Assembly (NCBI GenBank): GCA_029204225.1
Contig: CM055099.1
Location: 57,363,982 to 57,427,981 of the forward strand
Reading direction: 5' to 3'
Origin: Diphasiastrum complanatum
Lineage: Eukaryota; Streptophyta; Lycopodiopsida; Lycopodiales; Lycopodiaceae
Length of the DNA stretch: 64,000 nt
Both the position numbers and the translations under genes were made by a program. The notes below the pieces were generated by a model. It did not search any database. It saw only the letters and a program-made list of their open reading frames with translations, and was not told the origin of the DNA. This document shows, one piece after another, positions 10,887 to 24,080 of the stretch (positions within the stretch are counted from its first letter, which is position 1; every line of letters begins with the position of its first letter).

Positions 10887-11977
10887 ATGGAGGACACGTA
10901 TGTATTTTAATGATTTGATCCGGTTATGAACGCAATATCCACATATTGCTTACCTATTTTCACCACATTATCTGCATTCAAGCTATTGGAATGACACTTC
11001 GAAGTCAAAATTTATACTGTTATACTTTCATCCCGTAATCTACCAGGAGGTTGTCTTGATGGTTTTATCGAAATTTGTGTGTACCATTGTATCTAATTTG
11101 CAGACATAAAGAGCTTGTATGTGTGGTTGATAAATGGACAATAGAGGGTTTTGAGTCTGGATATCAATTTTGGCTCATTTAGAAAGTCTACTTTGTGTTC
11201 ATAAACTTTCAGGGAATCTGTTGGAGATGTTGTCGCAGACAAGCCAGCTTCCTCCGCACCTGCTCTTGGGGAACCGATGGACATTTTGACCGGCCTGCAG
11301 CTGGTCTTGAAAAAGTCACTGGCTCATGATGGTCTCGCTCGTGGCTTGCATGAATCTGCTAAGGCAATTGAAAAGCACGCGGCACAGCTTTGTGTGCTCG
11401 CGGAGGATTGCAACCAGCCTGATTATTCAAAGCTTGTGCAAGCTCTGTGTGGTGAACATAACGTGAATCTCATTTCCGTACCTAGTGCAAAGAAACTGGG
11501 TGAATGGGCTGGGGTAAGAGACCATGTTTTTCTTTCAATACAGACATACTTGCCAGCTACCTTTGCAATGTGGAATTTATTATATTAGAGAATCTCTTGC
11601 AGTTCAGAGAGAATCTTGAGATTTTTCTACATTGGTTTTTGGAGCAGTTTAGTTTGTATTCTGTCAGTTTCTTAAGATTTTTAATTCTTTGCAGCTATGC
11701 AAAATAGATTCAGAGGGTAAAGCAAGGAAAGTTGTTGGCTGCTCATGTGTCGTAGTGAAGGTATGTTGCTGATGAATCGATGAATTGTAAAATTTTGTCT
11801 CCAGGTTAGCCACCGAATTGGATGAAGAGTGGATACTTTTGGGAACTAGTTTTTTTCCCTTTAATTCAATGTTAATTGATTTTATATTACATGTTTGGCA
11901 TGTCTTTCCTCTGGCAGGACTACGGAGAAGAGACTGAAGGATTGAATGTAATACAAGAATATGTGAAGAGTCACTAG
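10887..11977 (+). CDS. RPS12: 40S ribosomal protein eS12 (RPS12), four coding exons
   Basis: Coding exons 10887-10897, 11213-11513, 11695-11760 and 11918-11977 total 438 nt and encode 145 residues plus TAG. All three introns have GT-AG ends (donors gtatgt, gtaaga, gtatgt; acceptors end in cag), and the frame continues through each. Exon 1 codes only for MED plus two bases of a Thr codon. The protein then reads [18 protein letters not shown], a short acidic Ala/Pro-rich leader, followed by the eS12 core with [65 protein letters not shown] and a C-terminal Lys-Ser-His. The length is close to that of plant eS12 (about 140-145). eS12 sits in the beak of the small ribosomal subunit. All conserved blocks are intact, so this should be a working housekeeping gene. 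Confidence 0.96.
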
Positions 11978-12695
11978 GGCTGAATCTGTTGAAAGATTTA
12001 TTTGCATGAAAGACTTTCGATCAGTCATGAGGGTTTATTACTTGTATGACATGTATTGTCAATTTTCACAGCCACCAAAATACATTCATTTTTGTTGGCT
12101 AATTTTGGCCTCAGTGTACCATCTGTATGGAAATCCATTTATGATTCTTGTGGTGGCTTGTCATGCTCGAAAGCAAGTAGTGTTTCTAGACAGGCCATTT
12201 AGGTAGCTAATCTTGAAATCTCCACATACCTTATGAGGATACTTTGTGTTTGAGACTTGAGTTTTGAAAGATGCAAGGATTTTTTGCATTTATCATTTAT
12301 TTAGGTTTTAAGATTACCATGAATTCTCTTGCCACCACATAATGTGCATATAGCTCATGCTAGTACAAGTTGTTTGCGAGCTTTTACTTGTTTGGCGTGT
12401 TTCGAAGTTGAAAGTGTGGTGCTTGATGGGTTCTCATATGCATTTAGTATCATGATCTCTAGAAAAGCATGGCAATTATAGTTATCTTCTTTTTGAGGCA
12501 TATGGAAGTGTTCATTGTATGTTTCAAGGTAGTGAAATGAATGTTCAAAGCAGTATACACTACTATCTTGACCCAATTCAAACAACTTCTTTACCAAGCT
12601 ATTTAGCTGCAAAAATTAAGAGTTAAGAACCAAGAAAAATGTTATATAACAAGCGAGATCCGACCAACCCTAACAGTGTTCCATATCATTGCTAG
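11978..12695. other. 3' UTR of eS12 and intergenic DNA
   Basis: Contains the 3' UTR of the eS12 gene. Open frames at 12006-12206 and 12355-12612 (minus) show no domain and are not called. Confidence 0.4.
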
Positions 12696-13207
12696 TGTCA
12701 TGCCCACGACTGATCTCGGATTGTTTATCCTGCTAGAGGTCAATAGCCCTACCTCGACCCGTAAGTTAATTATGATTGTGACGGGAATGGGGCCCTCATG
12801 CGCATATTGTCATAATTATTGGATGGAGGCCTAAGCTCATGATGGTGGACTATTATGCGTTTATCAGTGAGTCATAGGGGAATTGGATGATGTGGGCCAG
12901 ATAAGCTGCATAGGTGTTCAGTGAGGTGTCATAGTGCACTACTAGTGATGCATGGGCCTTGGAGGGTATAAGTATGCCCATTGGGCTCTCACTAGTGGAT
13001 GTCGGATTGTGTAATGGTAGTCGTATGCTGTTGGTTTGACATCTCTCTCCTATTGAGCAGTGGTAGATCCATAGCTTGGGGGCTAGATCCGTAAGATCTA
13101 GGTTTGGTTGAGTTGGTTTGTCCACCATCCGTTTTCCTCTGGTTCCATGGATTTCAACATCCTAGTCTTTGATAATTGGAATAGGTCTTTATAGTGGTTT
13201 CAGAGCC
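12696..13207 (+). mobile_element. Putative LTR with degenerate primer-binding site
   Basis: Starts TGTCATGCCC, a common start for plant gypsy LTRs (compare TGTCACGCC at 59370). About 500 bp later it runs into TGGTTTCAGAGCC at 13195-13207, one mismatch from the Met-tRNA-type site TGGTATCAGAGCC. No terminal CA was seen directly before it, so the end may be eroded. No coding element follows. Confidence 0.4.
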
Positions 13208-13349
13208 AAAGCTAGGACGAATTGCTGGATGGAAGCACACGAAAAGGAATCCAAGAATGGCAGGAGCATCATGTATAATGGGCCCCTGATTCTTGGAGAG
13301 GGGAGCAAAAGCGGGAGCAAAGACTTGGTGGTTCGGTTCGATTTGTCTT

Positions 13350-14054
13350 TTACAATTTTACGGATTTTTGAGGGGATCTCTGTTGCAAGGTATGTGCACT
13401 ATCCAGTTTTGCAACAAGTATTGAGACCAGACTCTTAAAAGTAAAATTTGGAAATGGATCAAATCCGTTTGGTAACCAAGGTTTTTGCAAAGTTATGACC
13501 ATAGATATTGTCAAGATGCTTTTGCACTCTTCTTTGGAATGCAAAACGGTTTGTTTCAGCATTAATAGGTCCCATATTGGTGCTTTTGGGCACCTTGCTA
13601 TAAAGGTTGAAATCAACTCTTTGTAGCTATTTTCATAAACATGTCCTATTTTCCACCAAGCCCTTATTTTGTTGAAGACATCATCTACATCACATTTGCT
13701 TACTACATTTCTCCATTGCACACACAATGCAATATGTTCTTCCCTAAATTCAAACTTGATGTATATTTGTGTTCTTTCTTACATTATCCATGAAGTAAAA
13801 CAAGCAGGAATGCTCTTTCCCAACTAACGGAGTATTCAAATCCTTTTCATAAACAGTACGTATTGCCAACCAATTGGCTTGAGCCTCAATCCTCTGAACG
13901 TAATTGTTTTATTCCAGTGGCTAGCCATGAAAGGGTTCAATAGTTTCCAAAATAAAATTTGAGCTTGAACATCTTGGACTTTCATTTCACATATAGCAAT
14001 GCATTGCTTGTATTTTGTAGTGAAAAACACAAGATTTCTGCGAATCTGTCCCAT
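13350..14054 (-). pseudogene. Unrecognised minus-strand protein-like fragments
   Basis: Two frames (13350-13727 and 13836-14054) lie on the same strand and have ordinary protein composition, with Trp-containing segments such as AWWKIGHVYE and ASHWNKTITFRGLRL. I do not recognise a family. They could be pieces of a LINE-type or other transposon protein. Stops separate them and no start is convincing. Confidence 0.25.
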
Positions 14055-14781
14055 GGACTCTATAATTCTCTTTGTTTGATGGTATCATCCTTCAAAAGAA
14101 ACATTTCTTCTTGAGTCATCAGCTCCTTGTATCACAAGCAATCATGCAAACTATGCAAAGCACGATTACTAAGACTCACCACGAATACATACAAGCAAGA
14201 CACTCAGGTAGGTTTCCTAACAAATAACAAAGACAAGGTCTCTTTTTGAGATGGCCCTACCAAGGACCTTTTCCTAGTCGTGCCCATACAGATCGATCAC
14301 AGAATCAGCCCACAGAGAATACCCATCCAACTATCCATGCTTTCACCATTAAGTAGCACATTGCCTCAGTAATGCCCCACCAAATCTGGTTGATAACCCT
14401 TATAGCTAAACAATCAGCAGCTATTTCGCATCAGCAACTAACACCCAAATTCAAACAGAATCTTTGTATAAATGGTTAACCCGTATAGTTCGAATATGTC
14501 GCCATGCACCCCACAAGGCACAAACTATGCTCTCACCTCCCTAAGCAGCACTTTGCCTCATCTATCCTCATGCAGACATCGCCAGGCCCAAACCGTGAGA
14601 ACTGACTGTGCTTACATCTCAAGGGCAACACCTTGTCGCATCGAGTCCCCTGTTTTGCCGACCACCCTGATTGTGGACGCACCTGTGCTTACACTATGGG
14701 CAGCACCTTCCACAACAATTGTCCTGATGAAACCCCAAACAGTGGCCATCTCTATGAGATCCGCATAGCGACCGACCAGTT

Positions 14782-15260
14782 GGCTCTGATACCACGTGTT
14801 GCACAAGCATCCCAAAGGGAGCCGGGAACCACGACTTAACTTCACGGCTTTCAACACTTGTCATTCAAACCCACTCGACATACAAGCAGCCAACTCACCA
14901 ACAACGATCAGATTTAACCAACTTGAAGTTCAAAAACCAACATTGAGATCCAACCTGGCAACATGCCAGATTGGGGGTCCCGATGTGGGTGACTTCCCTC
15001 CAAGCAAGCCGCTCGACTTACATCAAACCTAACTAACTCAAAGCTTCATCACAAACAAGTAACATCCATTCCAAGCAAGTCATGTGACTTACATTAGACT
15101 TAACCAACTCAAAGCTTTGTCACGAGCGTTGGAAGCCAACCTGGCGCCACGCCAGACTGGGCAACCATAAACAAGTAACTTCCACCCAAGCAAGCCATCC
15201 AACTCAGCCGACAGGTTAGAGCCCATTCCCCAAGAGCTTAACCCATTCACGTTCATGCAA
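14782..15260 (-). mobile_element. Minus-strand LTR with primer-binding site
   Basis: GGCTCTGATACCA at 14782-14794 is the reverse complement of TGGTATCAGAGCC. This places the 5' LTR of a minus-strand element to its right, starting TGTTGCACAAG at about 14797. Inside, two degenerate direct repeats (around 15015-15050 and 15089-15125, sharing cttacat..aactcaaagct) and two CCTGGC..GCCAG inverted repeats are visible. The left side (14270-14780) is probably its leader. No polyprotein was found. Confidence 0.5.
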
Positions 15261-15289
15261 GGAACACTCAGAACCACAAGCTGTGACAT

Positions 15290-15600
15290 ATATGAAGACG
15301 ACCAGTTCTTGGACTGAAGGGAGAAAGTGCAAGCAAAGGAGCTCAAGCTCATCCATGTTCCATCTTCAGATTGTATTGCTGATATACGTACCAAGCCATT
15401 GGCAAAGGATCCATTGTAAAGTTAAGATCAGCACTTGGAGTTGTAGATAGATGCATGCTAGATTTTGAGGAGGTGTGAAAATGTCAAAATCATATTTGAT
15501 CTAGGCCAAATCTATGTACATATTGACATTACACATGTGTGGAGCCTGTTCTCACGTGTGAAATAAATGCACATTTCATTAACATTAATTCTGACTTTTT
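15290..15600 (+). pseudogene. Copia RNase H end, polypurine tract and LTR start (fragment)
   Basis: The plus frame reads LKLIHVPSSDCIADI followed by a Lys-Pro-Leu-Ala ending and TAA, the same as the RNase H terminus of the Copia element at 43.7-44.4 kb. A purine tract (gaggag) and an LTR starting TGTGAAAATG at about 15475 follow. The LTR closely matches the one at 44487, including acacatgtgtggagcctgtt and the G-box CACGTG at 15553-15558. Both ends are truncated. Confidence 0.75.
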
Positions 15601-15609
15601 CAAATTTTT

Positions 15610-16580
15610 TTAAGCGATGGTTTGGCAGTGCTTAATATCCTCTGCGAGGATGTCGGAAGGCTTCTCTGATCCTATTCTGGCGCGTACCGTACTTGCTAGT
15701 GTTGTGAAGGTAAAGGGATAAACAAAGGTGGAACAAAGAGGGGGGTTGATGCATGATCTAGCTCCAATTGGAAGCGTCGATCTTGCGGAAAATTGATAAT
15801 GGCACAAAGGTCTGCTACAAATCGAAGTGGAGGACTCTCAAAAACATCACAAAAATAGCCGAAATCTTTAACCTGGATAAAAGCCAGTAAGGACGGCAAA
15901 CACAAATATATTCTTATCGGCCTCTTATGCAATCTGATAAATATGAAAGAGATCCGAATTAGAGAGGGGGGAAGCCGGGCAAGGCAGAGAAAAATAATAA
16001 AAAGCTAGTCTAATCAAATATTGAAAAATGAATTGTAAATTACCATCTAGAGCAGTGAAAAATTCTAGAACGACATTGAGCTGCTTCTTGAGGATTCTCA
16101 ATTGGCCTTCATCTGCCTTGAGTGCTTGCTCATCTTCTTGGAGCATGGCGCGTAGGGTTGCCAACTCCGTGTCCTTGGTATTGAGCATAGCGTCATAAAG
16201 TTTCTGCTAGTCCTGATAAGTTTGCAACACCCGGTTGGAATGCTCCTTGTAATAATCGGTGCGCTTCTTTTGCAGCTTTTGGGTAGCCGATGTTTCTTCT
16301 TCTGCAGTTGCTATCATTTGATCAAGGACAACCTGGATGGCCTACACCTGCTGGTCTGCTTGTTGGACTTTTAGCTCCATAATAGCACTTATTTCTGGGA
16401 CTCCACAATCTCCTCTATCTACATATTCTACTTTATGCCCGTAAACATTTTGTTTGCATAGATGAACGTAACTGTCACTCTGTAGAAATGCCACAGGCGA
16501 AAAAGACGACAATGTCCTTAAATCCCATTTAGGGTAGCCCTTAACAGTTTTGCCAGAGTTGTGGAGCCTCATCATTTCAC
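15610..16580 (-). pseudogene. Hypothetical coiled-coil protein gene fragment with a plausible intron
   Basis: On the minus strand, frames at 16342-16575 and 16188-15925 read through Gln/Glu/Lys-rich heptad-like sequence (KVQQADQQV; LATLRAMLQEDEQALK; LRILKKQLNVVLEFF), predicting a coiled coil. After VVLEFFTALD, a GTAATT donor and a tttatccag acceptor near 15.87 kb would join it to VKDFGYFCDVFESPPLRF and VADLCAIINFP. An in-frame stop separates the upstream frame. I do not recognise the protein. A segment of it (about 16430-16560) recurs inside the LTRs at 18.65 and 20.66 kb, which suggests mobile-element origin rather than a host gene. Confidence 0.35.
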
Positions 16581-16599
16581 ATTATCCAAAGTTATTGTT

Positions 16600-18219
<1,620 letters not shown>

Positions 18220-18401
18220 GAAACAGAAGTAAATGAGTACAATAAGTTGCGAATCGAAGCCGCGTACTCTATGCTATCTCTGAGCGGCTAAAATGAAAGT
18301 CTGAATTAAGTGCAATGCTGATAAGTAGTAGCGCAATAGCAATCTCTAAAACAACTCTAAGAAGTGAGCTAGAATGCTCAAGAGTGTTGGCAAGCTCGCA
18401 G

Positions 18402-18480
<79 letters not shown>

Positions 18481-19074
18481 AACTATTCAAATGCTTCTAG
18501 TTCATAACTTGAAAATTGTATGAATATGAACAACTATATATGCAAAGCAATTAGGTCGTCAAATGCGATTGCCAGTTGGCTGATGTCCATTGGCATCCAT
18601 CCAGTTCCTTCTTAGAAATTGATTGCTGATAAGCGGTGACATTTTGGCCGTAAACATTCTGTCTGCATAAATGATCGTAATTGTCATTCTACAGAAATGA
18701 ATTACCCTCCCACAGGTGAAAAAGACGGCAATGTCCTTAAATTTCATTTAGGATAGCCCTACACTATTGCCAGAGTCATTTCTTTAACATTTGAGAAACT
18801 ATGGAAAAAGAAAAAAATGTGACTCTACATATTTACTCATAATTCCTGACAAGCGATAGTGTTGCTAAAATGCGAGAATGTGACACTGTGATTTTACACA
18901 AGATTCATGACAGGCGAAAAAGCCAAAGTGAGAAAAATTGAAAAGCGACACTATCGTCAGTCTCCGTGTAAATTTGCAAACTGTAAAAGAACACAAAAAA
19001 ATCCACAGAACTAGATAAACAATGGATGAAGATTAAAATCGATTAGTCGACTAGTAAGAAGGAGACTAATTCAA
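18220..19074 (-). mobile_element. Copia 3' LTR (minus-strand element), with embedded GA microsatellite
   Basis: On the minus strand the RNase H stop (19084) is followed by GGGAGAG and then TGTTGAATTAG, a polypurine tract and LTR start. The LTR would run from 19074 to about 18220, where the top strand begins TG after the gag frame. A direct copy of 18220-18843 lies at 20305-20877. The LTR contains a 73-bp (GA)n run at 18406-18478. Confidence 0.7.
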
Positions 19075-19083
19075 CACTCTCCC

Positions 19084-19976
19084 TTAATCTGAATCCTTGA
19101 ATGCCTTGACCTTCAAACTTAGTTCTACACAGAATCTTCTGTGTGTATCTAGACTTAATGCTTTAGTAAAAATATCTGTTGTCATATCTTGCGTTCTACA
19201 GTACTGCAATCTAACCTCTTCGTTGAGAACTTTGCTTTTGACAAAATGATACTTCAGTTCAATGTGCTTACTGCTAGAATGAAATTTAGGGTTGGTTGAT
19301 AAAGCGATGGCACTTTGATTATCACAAAATAATGTCGTCAGAGCATATTGATTCAGACCGATATCTGAGAGTAAATTCCTCAACCAAATTGCTTCCTTTG
19401 TAGCTTGAGAGGCTGCGATATACTCTGATTCAGTAGAAGATAGAGCTATCGAAGATTTCTTGCAACTGTTCTAGGAAATTGGACCATTGTTGAGGAAGAA
19501 TGTAAATCCAGAAGTGGATTTACGAGTGTCTACATCTCCAGCCCAACTTGCATCTGTGTAACCACTGGGTAAATTGAGTTTGTCATTGCCAACTGCTCCA
19601 TAACAAATGCAAAAGTCCATAGTAACTCAAAGATATCTCATGACTCTGATAAGAGTCTTCCAATGTGTTACACCAGGATTAGTCATAAACTGACTGCAAA
19701 ATCTATGTCTGGTCTGGTACAGATCATGGCGTACATAAGAGATCCTATAATAGATTGGTAAGAATACCCACGCATCTGATGCTTCTCATGAATTGTTTGG
19801 GGACACTGGTCCTTTGACAATTTGAGACCTGGTTCCATTGGTGAGAGAGCTAACTTGCAATTAATCAGATTATATCTAGTAACATGTTGTAGATGCAACA
19901 GTCGAATAGAAGAATGCTTGACTACTGGACTGAAGTCGACGTTGTATACCACAGAAATGAACTCGAAAAGAAACAA
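19084..19976 (-). pseudogene. Copia RT end and RNase H, degenerate
   Basis: Minus-strand pieces read VDFSPVVKHSSIRLL, then (after a deletion that removes most of RT) YSYQSIIGSLMYAM and CTRPDIDFAVSL. RNase H follows: FTFFLNNGPIS, stop, SSIALSSTESEYIAASQA, LFCDNQSAIALSTNPKFHS, SKHIELKYHFVKSKV, and DMTTDIFTKAL at the end. This is the standard Copia order. With the two flanking LTR copies it forms an internally deleted minus-strand element. Confidence 0.85.
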
Positions 19977-20304
19977 ATGAAAATAATTCGAGTGTCTAGA
20001 ATGAAAACTTTTCGTGCGTGGTGGAATAAACTATCTTCCTCTTTATCTATGCATGACTATGCCTATCAATTTCGAACAAAACAATAGTGATAGAAATCAT
20101 GTTCGATCTTTTAGTAAAACTTTGAAATCATTAGTACTACAATGATTACGTAGCCAAACAATAATGCACTGAATTATCAGACATATAATTTGTTGCGAAT
20201 CATTTGTGAATTTCTAGACAAATAATTAGTCGCGAAGAACTATAGAAAATGCATATATTCTGAGACGAAGTTGAACGCAATAAAAATGTTATTGATTTAA
20301 TATG

Positions 20305-20877
20305 AAAACGAAACAAAAGTAAATGAGTACAATTAGTTGCGGATCGAAGCCGCGTACTCTATGCTATCTCTGAGTGGCTAAAATGAAAGTTTGAATTAAG
20401 CGCAATGCTGATAAGCAGTAACGCAATAGCAATCTCTAAAAAGAATGCTCAGGAGTGTTCAAGCTCGCAGGCTTGAGAGAGAGAGAGAGAGAGCTAAGTA
20501 TTCAAATGCTTCTAGTTCATAACTTGAAAACTGTATGAATATGAACAACTATTTAAACTAAGAAATTAGGTCGTCAATTGCGATTGCCAGTTGGATGATG
20601 TCCGCTGGCATCCATCCAGTTCCTTCTTAGAAATTGATTGCTGATAAGCGGTGACATTTTGGCCGTAAATTTGTGTGCATAAATGAACGTAGTTGTCATT
20701 TTGCAGAAATGAAACTACCACAAGCAAAAAGACAACAATGTTGGGATTTCACGAAAAAGACGACAATGTCCATTAATCCCATTTAGGATAGCCCTACACT
20801 TTTGCCAGAGTCATTTTCTTAACATTTGAGGCACTTTGAAAAAAGCAAAAAATGTGACTGCATATTTACTCGTACTT
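20305..20877 (-). mobile_element. Copia 5' LTR copy, truncated
   Basis: Direct repeat of 18220-18843 in the same orientation, e.g. both carry aatgagtacaa.ttagttgcg and gccgcgtactctatgctat. Its GA run is only about 20 bp (20475-20493) against 73 bp in the other copy. Similarity stops at about 20877, where unrelated sequence begins. The region between 19976 and 20305 is non-coding. Confidence 0.7.
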
Positions 20878-20879
20878 TT

Positions 20880-21918
20880 TTTATTAGTTCAAATCCCAGA
20901 TGATGAGGAAGTTTCTCCTTCTGATCCTCATATTGTATCATTTTCAGTTCAATCATCCTTTAAGGATATTAGTCACTTCCTTATCGACACCCTTGATAAG
21001 GATAGTGATTTTATTGATGTAAATACTGATGTGTTTCCATGTATTATATAAATGACGATGTATATATTACCACAACTGATTTGTGTCAATTTTTTTACTA
21101 TCATTTATCCGACACAATTTCTAAATTCTCCGACTTTGTAGATTTTGAAATAGATGACCTTGTTGCTGGAATTGATTATGATGATGAGGATGGACTTATG
21201 ACTGATGAAGAATGCTTGAAGAGAGCTTTATCAAATTTTGTGAGCATGGATGAAGCATACCATCTGATGAAGAATTCACTGCATTTCAATCCTAGATGGG
21301 CTTCCCTCGTCCATCCTTAATGCATTTCACAGATGATTCTTCTTTTATAGGTGGTCATAATATTGATCATCCGGATCTGGTTGCTGATGATGATGATGAA
21401 TGTGCAAGTGTTTAAACTTTTTTGCATCAGAATGTTGTTAACTGCTGAATATTTTTTTGTTAACTTATTTTTTATTGCAGGATGCTCTCATAATTGATGA
21501 CTTTGCTGCGAGACGAGGTGGTTACAGACAACATGCATCCTCGTTCCAGAGGGGTAGTGGACTTGGCCACTATCTTAGGCATTTTCTAAAGAATGAGATC
21601 TGTATTGCTCATTCGAAGTTGAGCCTAGTTAGGGAGACTCTGATAATGGTAGTTAAAGCTTTATCTTTTTATCTAGGAGGACATAAATTTCTTAAGACAA
21701 ATAAGATCATTTTTGTCAAAAGATCTTATGTTTTGAACATTCTAGAACTTTCTGATGGGAATGTTCCTTTAAGAATCTCCCATTATTTATTGTACTCTAC
21801 TTATATTGAACTTAGTGAAAATAAGGATAATCCACATCTATTAGATGCATACTCAAGCAGAGAATTTCTCCATGACAATACAACCATAGAAGCTGACACA
21901 AAAGCTAATGATGAATAG
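20880..21918 (+). CDS. Hypothetical acidic protein, probably two or more exons
   Basis: Frames at 20836-21051 and 21039-21320 are very acidic (IPDDEEVSPSDPHIV; DFVDFEIDDLVAGIDYDDED; LMTDEECLKRALSNF). A third frame (21481-21918) follows a strong acceptor (tttttattgcag, ending 21480) and reads LIIDDFAARRGGYRQH, SGLGHYLRHFLKNEICIAHS, SFYLGGHKFLKTNKIIF and HLLDAYSSREFL to TAG. Stops occur between the first pieces, so exon boundaries are uncertain or the gene is damaged. I do not recognise the family. It converges on the transposase-like gene to its right, about 170-270 bp away, and may be the second gene of that element. Confidence 0.4.
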
Positions 21919-23237
21919 TCAACACTTTGTATTTTGTTATGACACAATCAATACACTTACATTGAGTATTTCTCCTCTCTCTTGTTTCATGAATTTGCTG
22001 AACATGTCATGATTTGATGACAATGATGACTGAATGTCTTTGTTATCTTCTACTCATCAATCATCTAATTTTCTCTTCTTGTATGAACTTGCATGCTTTT
22101 CTAAACTTGTTGTATTGTGTGGAGTTTGTTACATGTTGAATCTGAACTTTGCGGTAGAACCACTAAAACAATTGACAAATGTAGTTTCATTTTTCATTGG
22201 TTCCTCCATGTTGTGTATTTCGATGAAATGTTGCCCGTGCTTGCCAATGTGACTTCTCCATCCCTTGTGATGACCAAACACTCAGGCTTCCATATGTGTT
22301 TGCAAAAAATGTTGTATGATCTCTTTGTATGTGCTGCAGATGTCAAAACCATAATGTCAGTCTTATGTTTGGATCTAAATATATATGGAAAATTGAAAGC
22401 ATCTTGAAGAATTTATACTAACCATGGAGTGATGTGATCTTCTCCCCATGCTTTTGATACTGCATCAACAAACTTGACTCAAGTCCTTTGTACAACTTTC
22501 TTATCAATATCAGAGTATTTATCTTTTCTTAAAATAGCAATCATACTATCAAGCGTCTTTCATACATCAACTTTTAGTACTCTAGTTTTGCCGCTCTCCT
22601 CGAAGTCTTGAGTGGCAGCAATAATATCTGTCCAAACTGAGTGTTGAATATTAGAAGCCTTACCAATATGATTTGATAGGAATCGACGTGCTTTTGCTCC
22701 TCCTATGCTTGGCTTAATTGGCATATTTCCAGTATTTCCTAAAAGCTTTTCATCTTTTTGAATTTTGACATGTCCCTTATGAAGTCTTGCTTTTAATAAC
22801 ACTTCTTCTAATCGAGAGATAGCTTCCTTTGCAGATGATGCTGGCTTACTATTCCAAGCAAAAACTATATGAAGATAAATGATATTTTCTATTAATCTAA
22901 CTTCTGCATGAAGAGTGCAAACATGCACATTTTCAAGGGGATAGGTAGCACAGGCCTTCAGTTTGAATATGCATATTCTCTAGTAATTCATGTACTCCTA
23001 GTAACATCTTTTGTGATTTTCATGCAGTATAAACAAGGGGTGTTTAGATGTAGCACCGTGAGAAACATTATACATGCATTTCAATGTTTTCAAATCACCT
23101 GCTAAGTGCCATTCAACATTGAAGTCTCCAACTCTTGGAACATTGAGAAGTCCTCCATCCATATGGTCCTTGATGATCCTAGGATAAGATGTCCTTGAGA
23201 ATATGCATGATAATATATCATGATCCTCCTTCAGCAC

Positions 23238-23318
23238 CTGTCCAAAGAACTAATCAAACTTAGTTTCCAAAAAATTAATACTATTCAATGAATCAAATGT
23301 AATAATGAGGCTAGTTAC
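23238..23318 (-). other. Intron in transposase-like gene, copy 1
   Basis: Minus strand: ..WLAAFQ then gtaact..ttggacag then VLKEDHD, phase 0, 81 nt. The same intron is present in copy 2 (about 38.91-38.99 kb), but there the acceptor reads ggacat instead of ggacag. Confidence 0.7.
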
Positions 23319-23987
23319 CTGAAACGCAGCCAACCACCATATATCATTTTTTGACTGGACACTGAATATGAAATTTTCTTGGTTCTCTGTTTGTGATAGT
23401 GCACCATTCATGAGAGTCGTACTAACCCTCCTCATCTTCTGCCCTTTCACAATTTCTGACTCATCTAACTTAAGTACTCTGATTATTCCGTCATTCACTT
23501 TTTCAAAGGTTATATTATAGAATGTGACGATGTATCTCAGCAAGTAATGTAGATCAACAAATAAGTTGTTTGATGAATTATAGGATATTGATCTTCCATC
23601 AGTTTCATACACCTTTCAATATGAAATGGAGTTCCAATGATCTTATGCATACCTATGTTTAATGTATCTCTCTCTTGCTTCAACTGATATGTCCTAGGAA
23701 TTGGGACTTTTCTAATTCGAACTTGCTTAAAAGCTTCTCTAATTAGTTTAAATATTGTTGCATATGCTTTCCTGCTAATATCTGCAAAATCACAAGCACC
23801 TTGAACTATAGTCTTATCTAAAAAAAATTAAATGTCCACCATCAAAGACTTTGTTATTTTACACTTTACAATTGAACTCCTATTGTTCATCATGATACAC
23901 TCAATGGATTTGCCTGTCAATATTGAGCCCAACAACATTCCTAGTGAAGCATTGTCCTTAATATTCCGAGGAGCTACTAATGTAGAT

Positions 23988-24080
23988 CTGCAAAAAAACA
24001 AATAGTTAGCACAATATCACCATAGCTGAAATTAAATTCAAATGTCATTGATCAAGTTACAAAAATCAGAATATACTTAC
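23988..24080 (-). other. Intron in transposase-like gene, copy 1
   Basis: Minus strand: ..REIRAF plus AA, donor gtaagt, acceptor ttttttgcag, then A completing a Lys codon and STLVAPRN. Phase 2, 93 nt. Frame is preserved. Confidence 0.65.

Noticed and set aside
12853-13128. 91-codon minus frame
   Set aside because: It lies within a probable LTR that ends at a primer-binding-like site.
14472-15032. Several 70-100-codon frames on both strands
   Set aside because: They are in a Copia/gypsy leader and LTR (primer site at 14782) and lack domains.
22034-22407. Plus-strand frames over the end of the transposase-like gene
   Set aside because: Antisense shadows: the minus strand here carries the SLSVWSSQGMEKSHW block and an intron.
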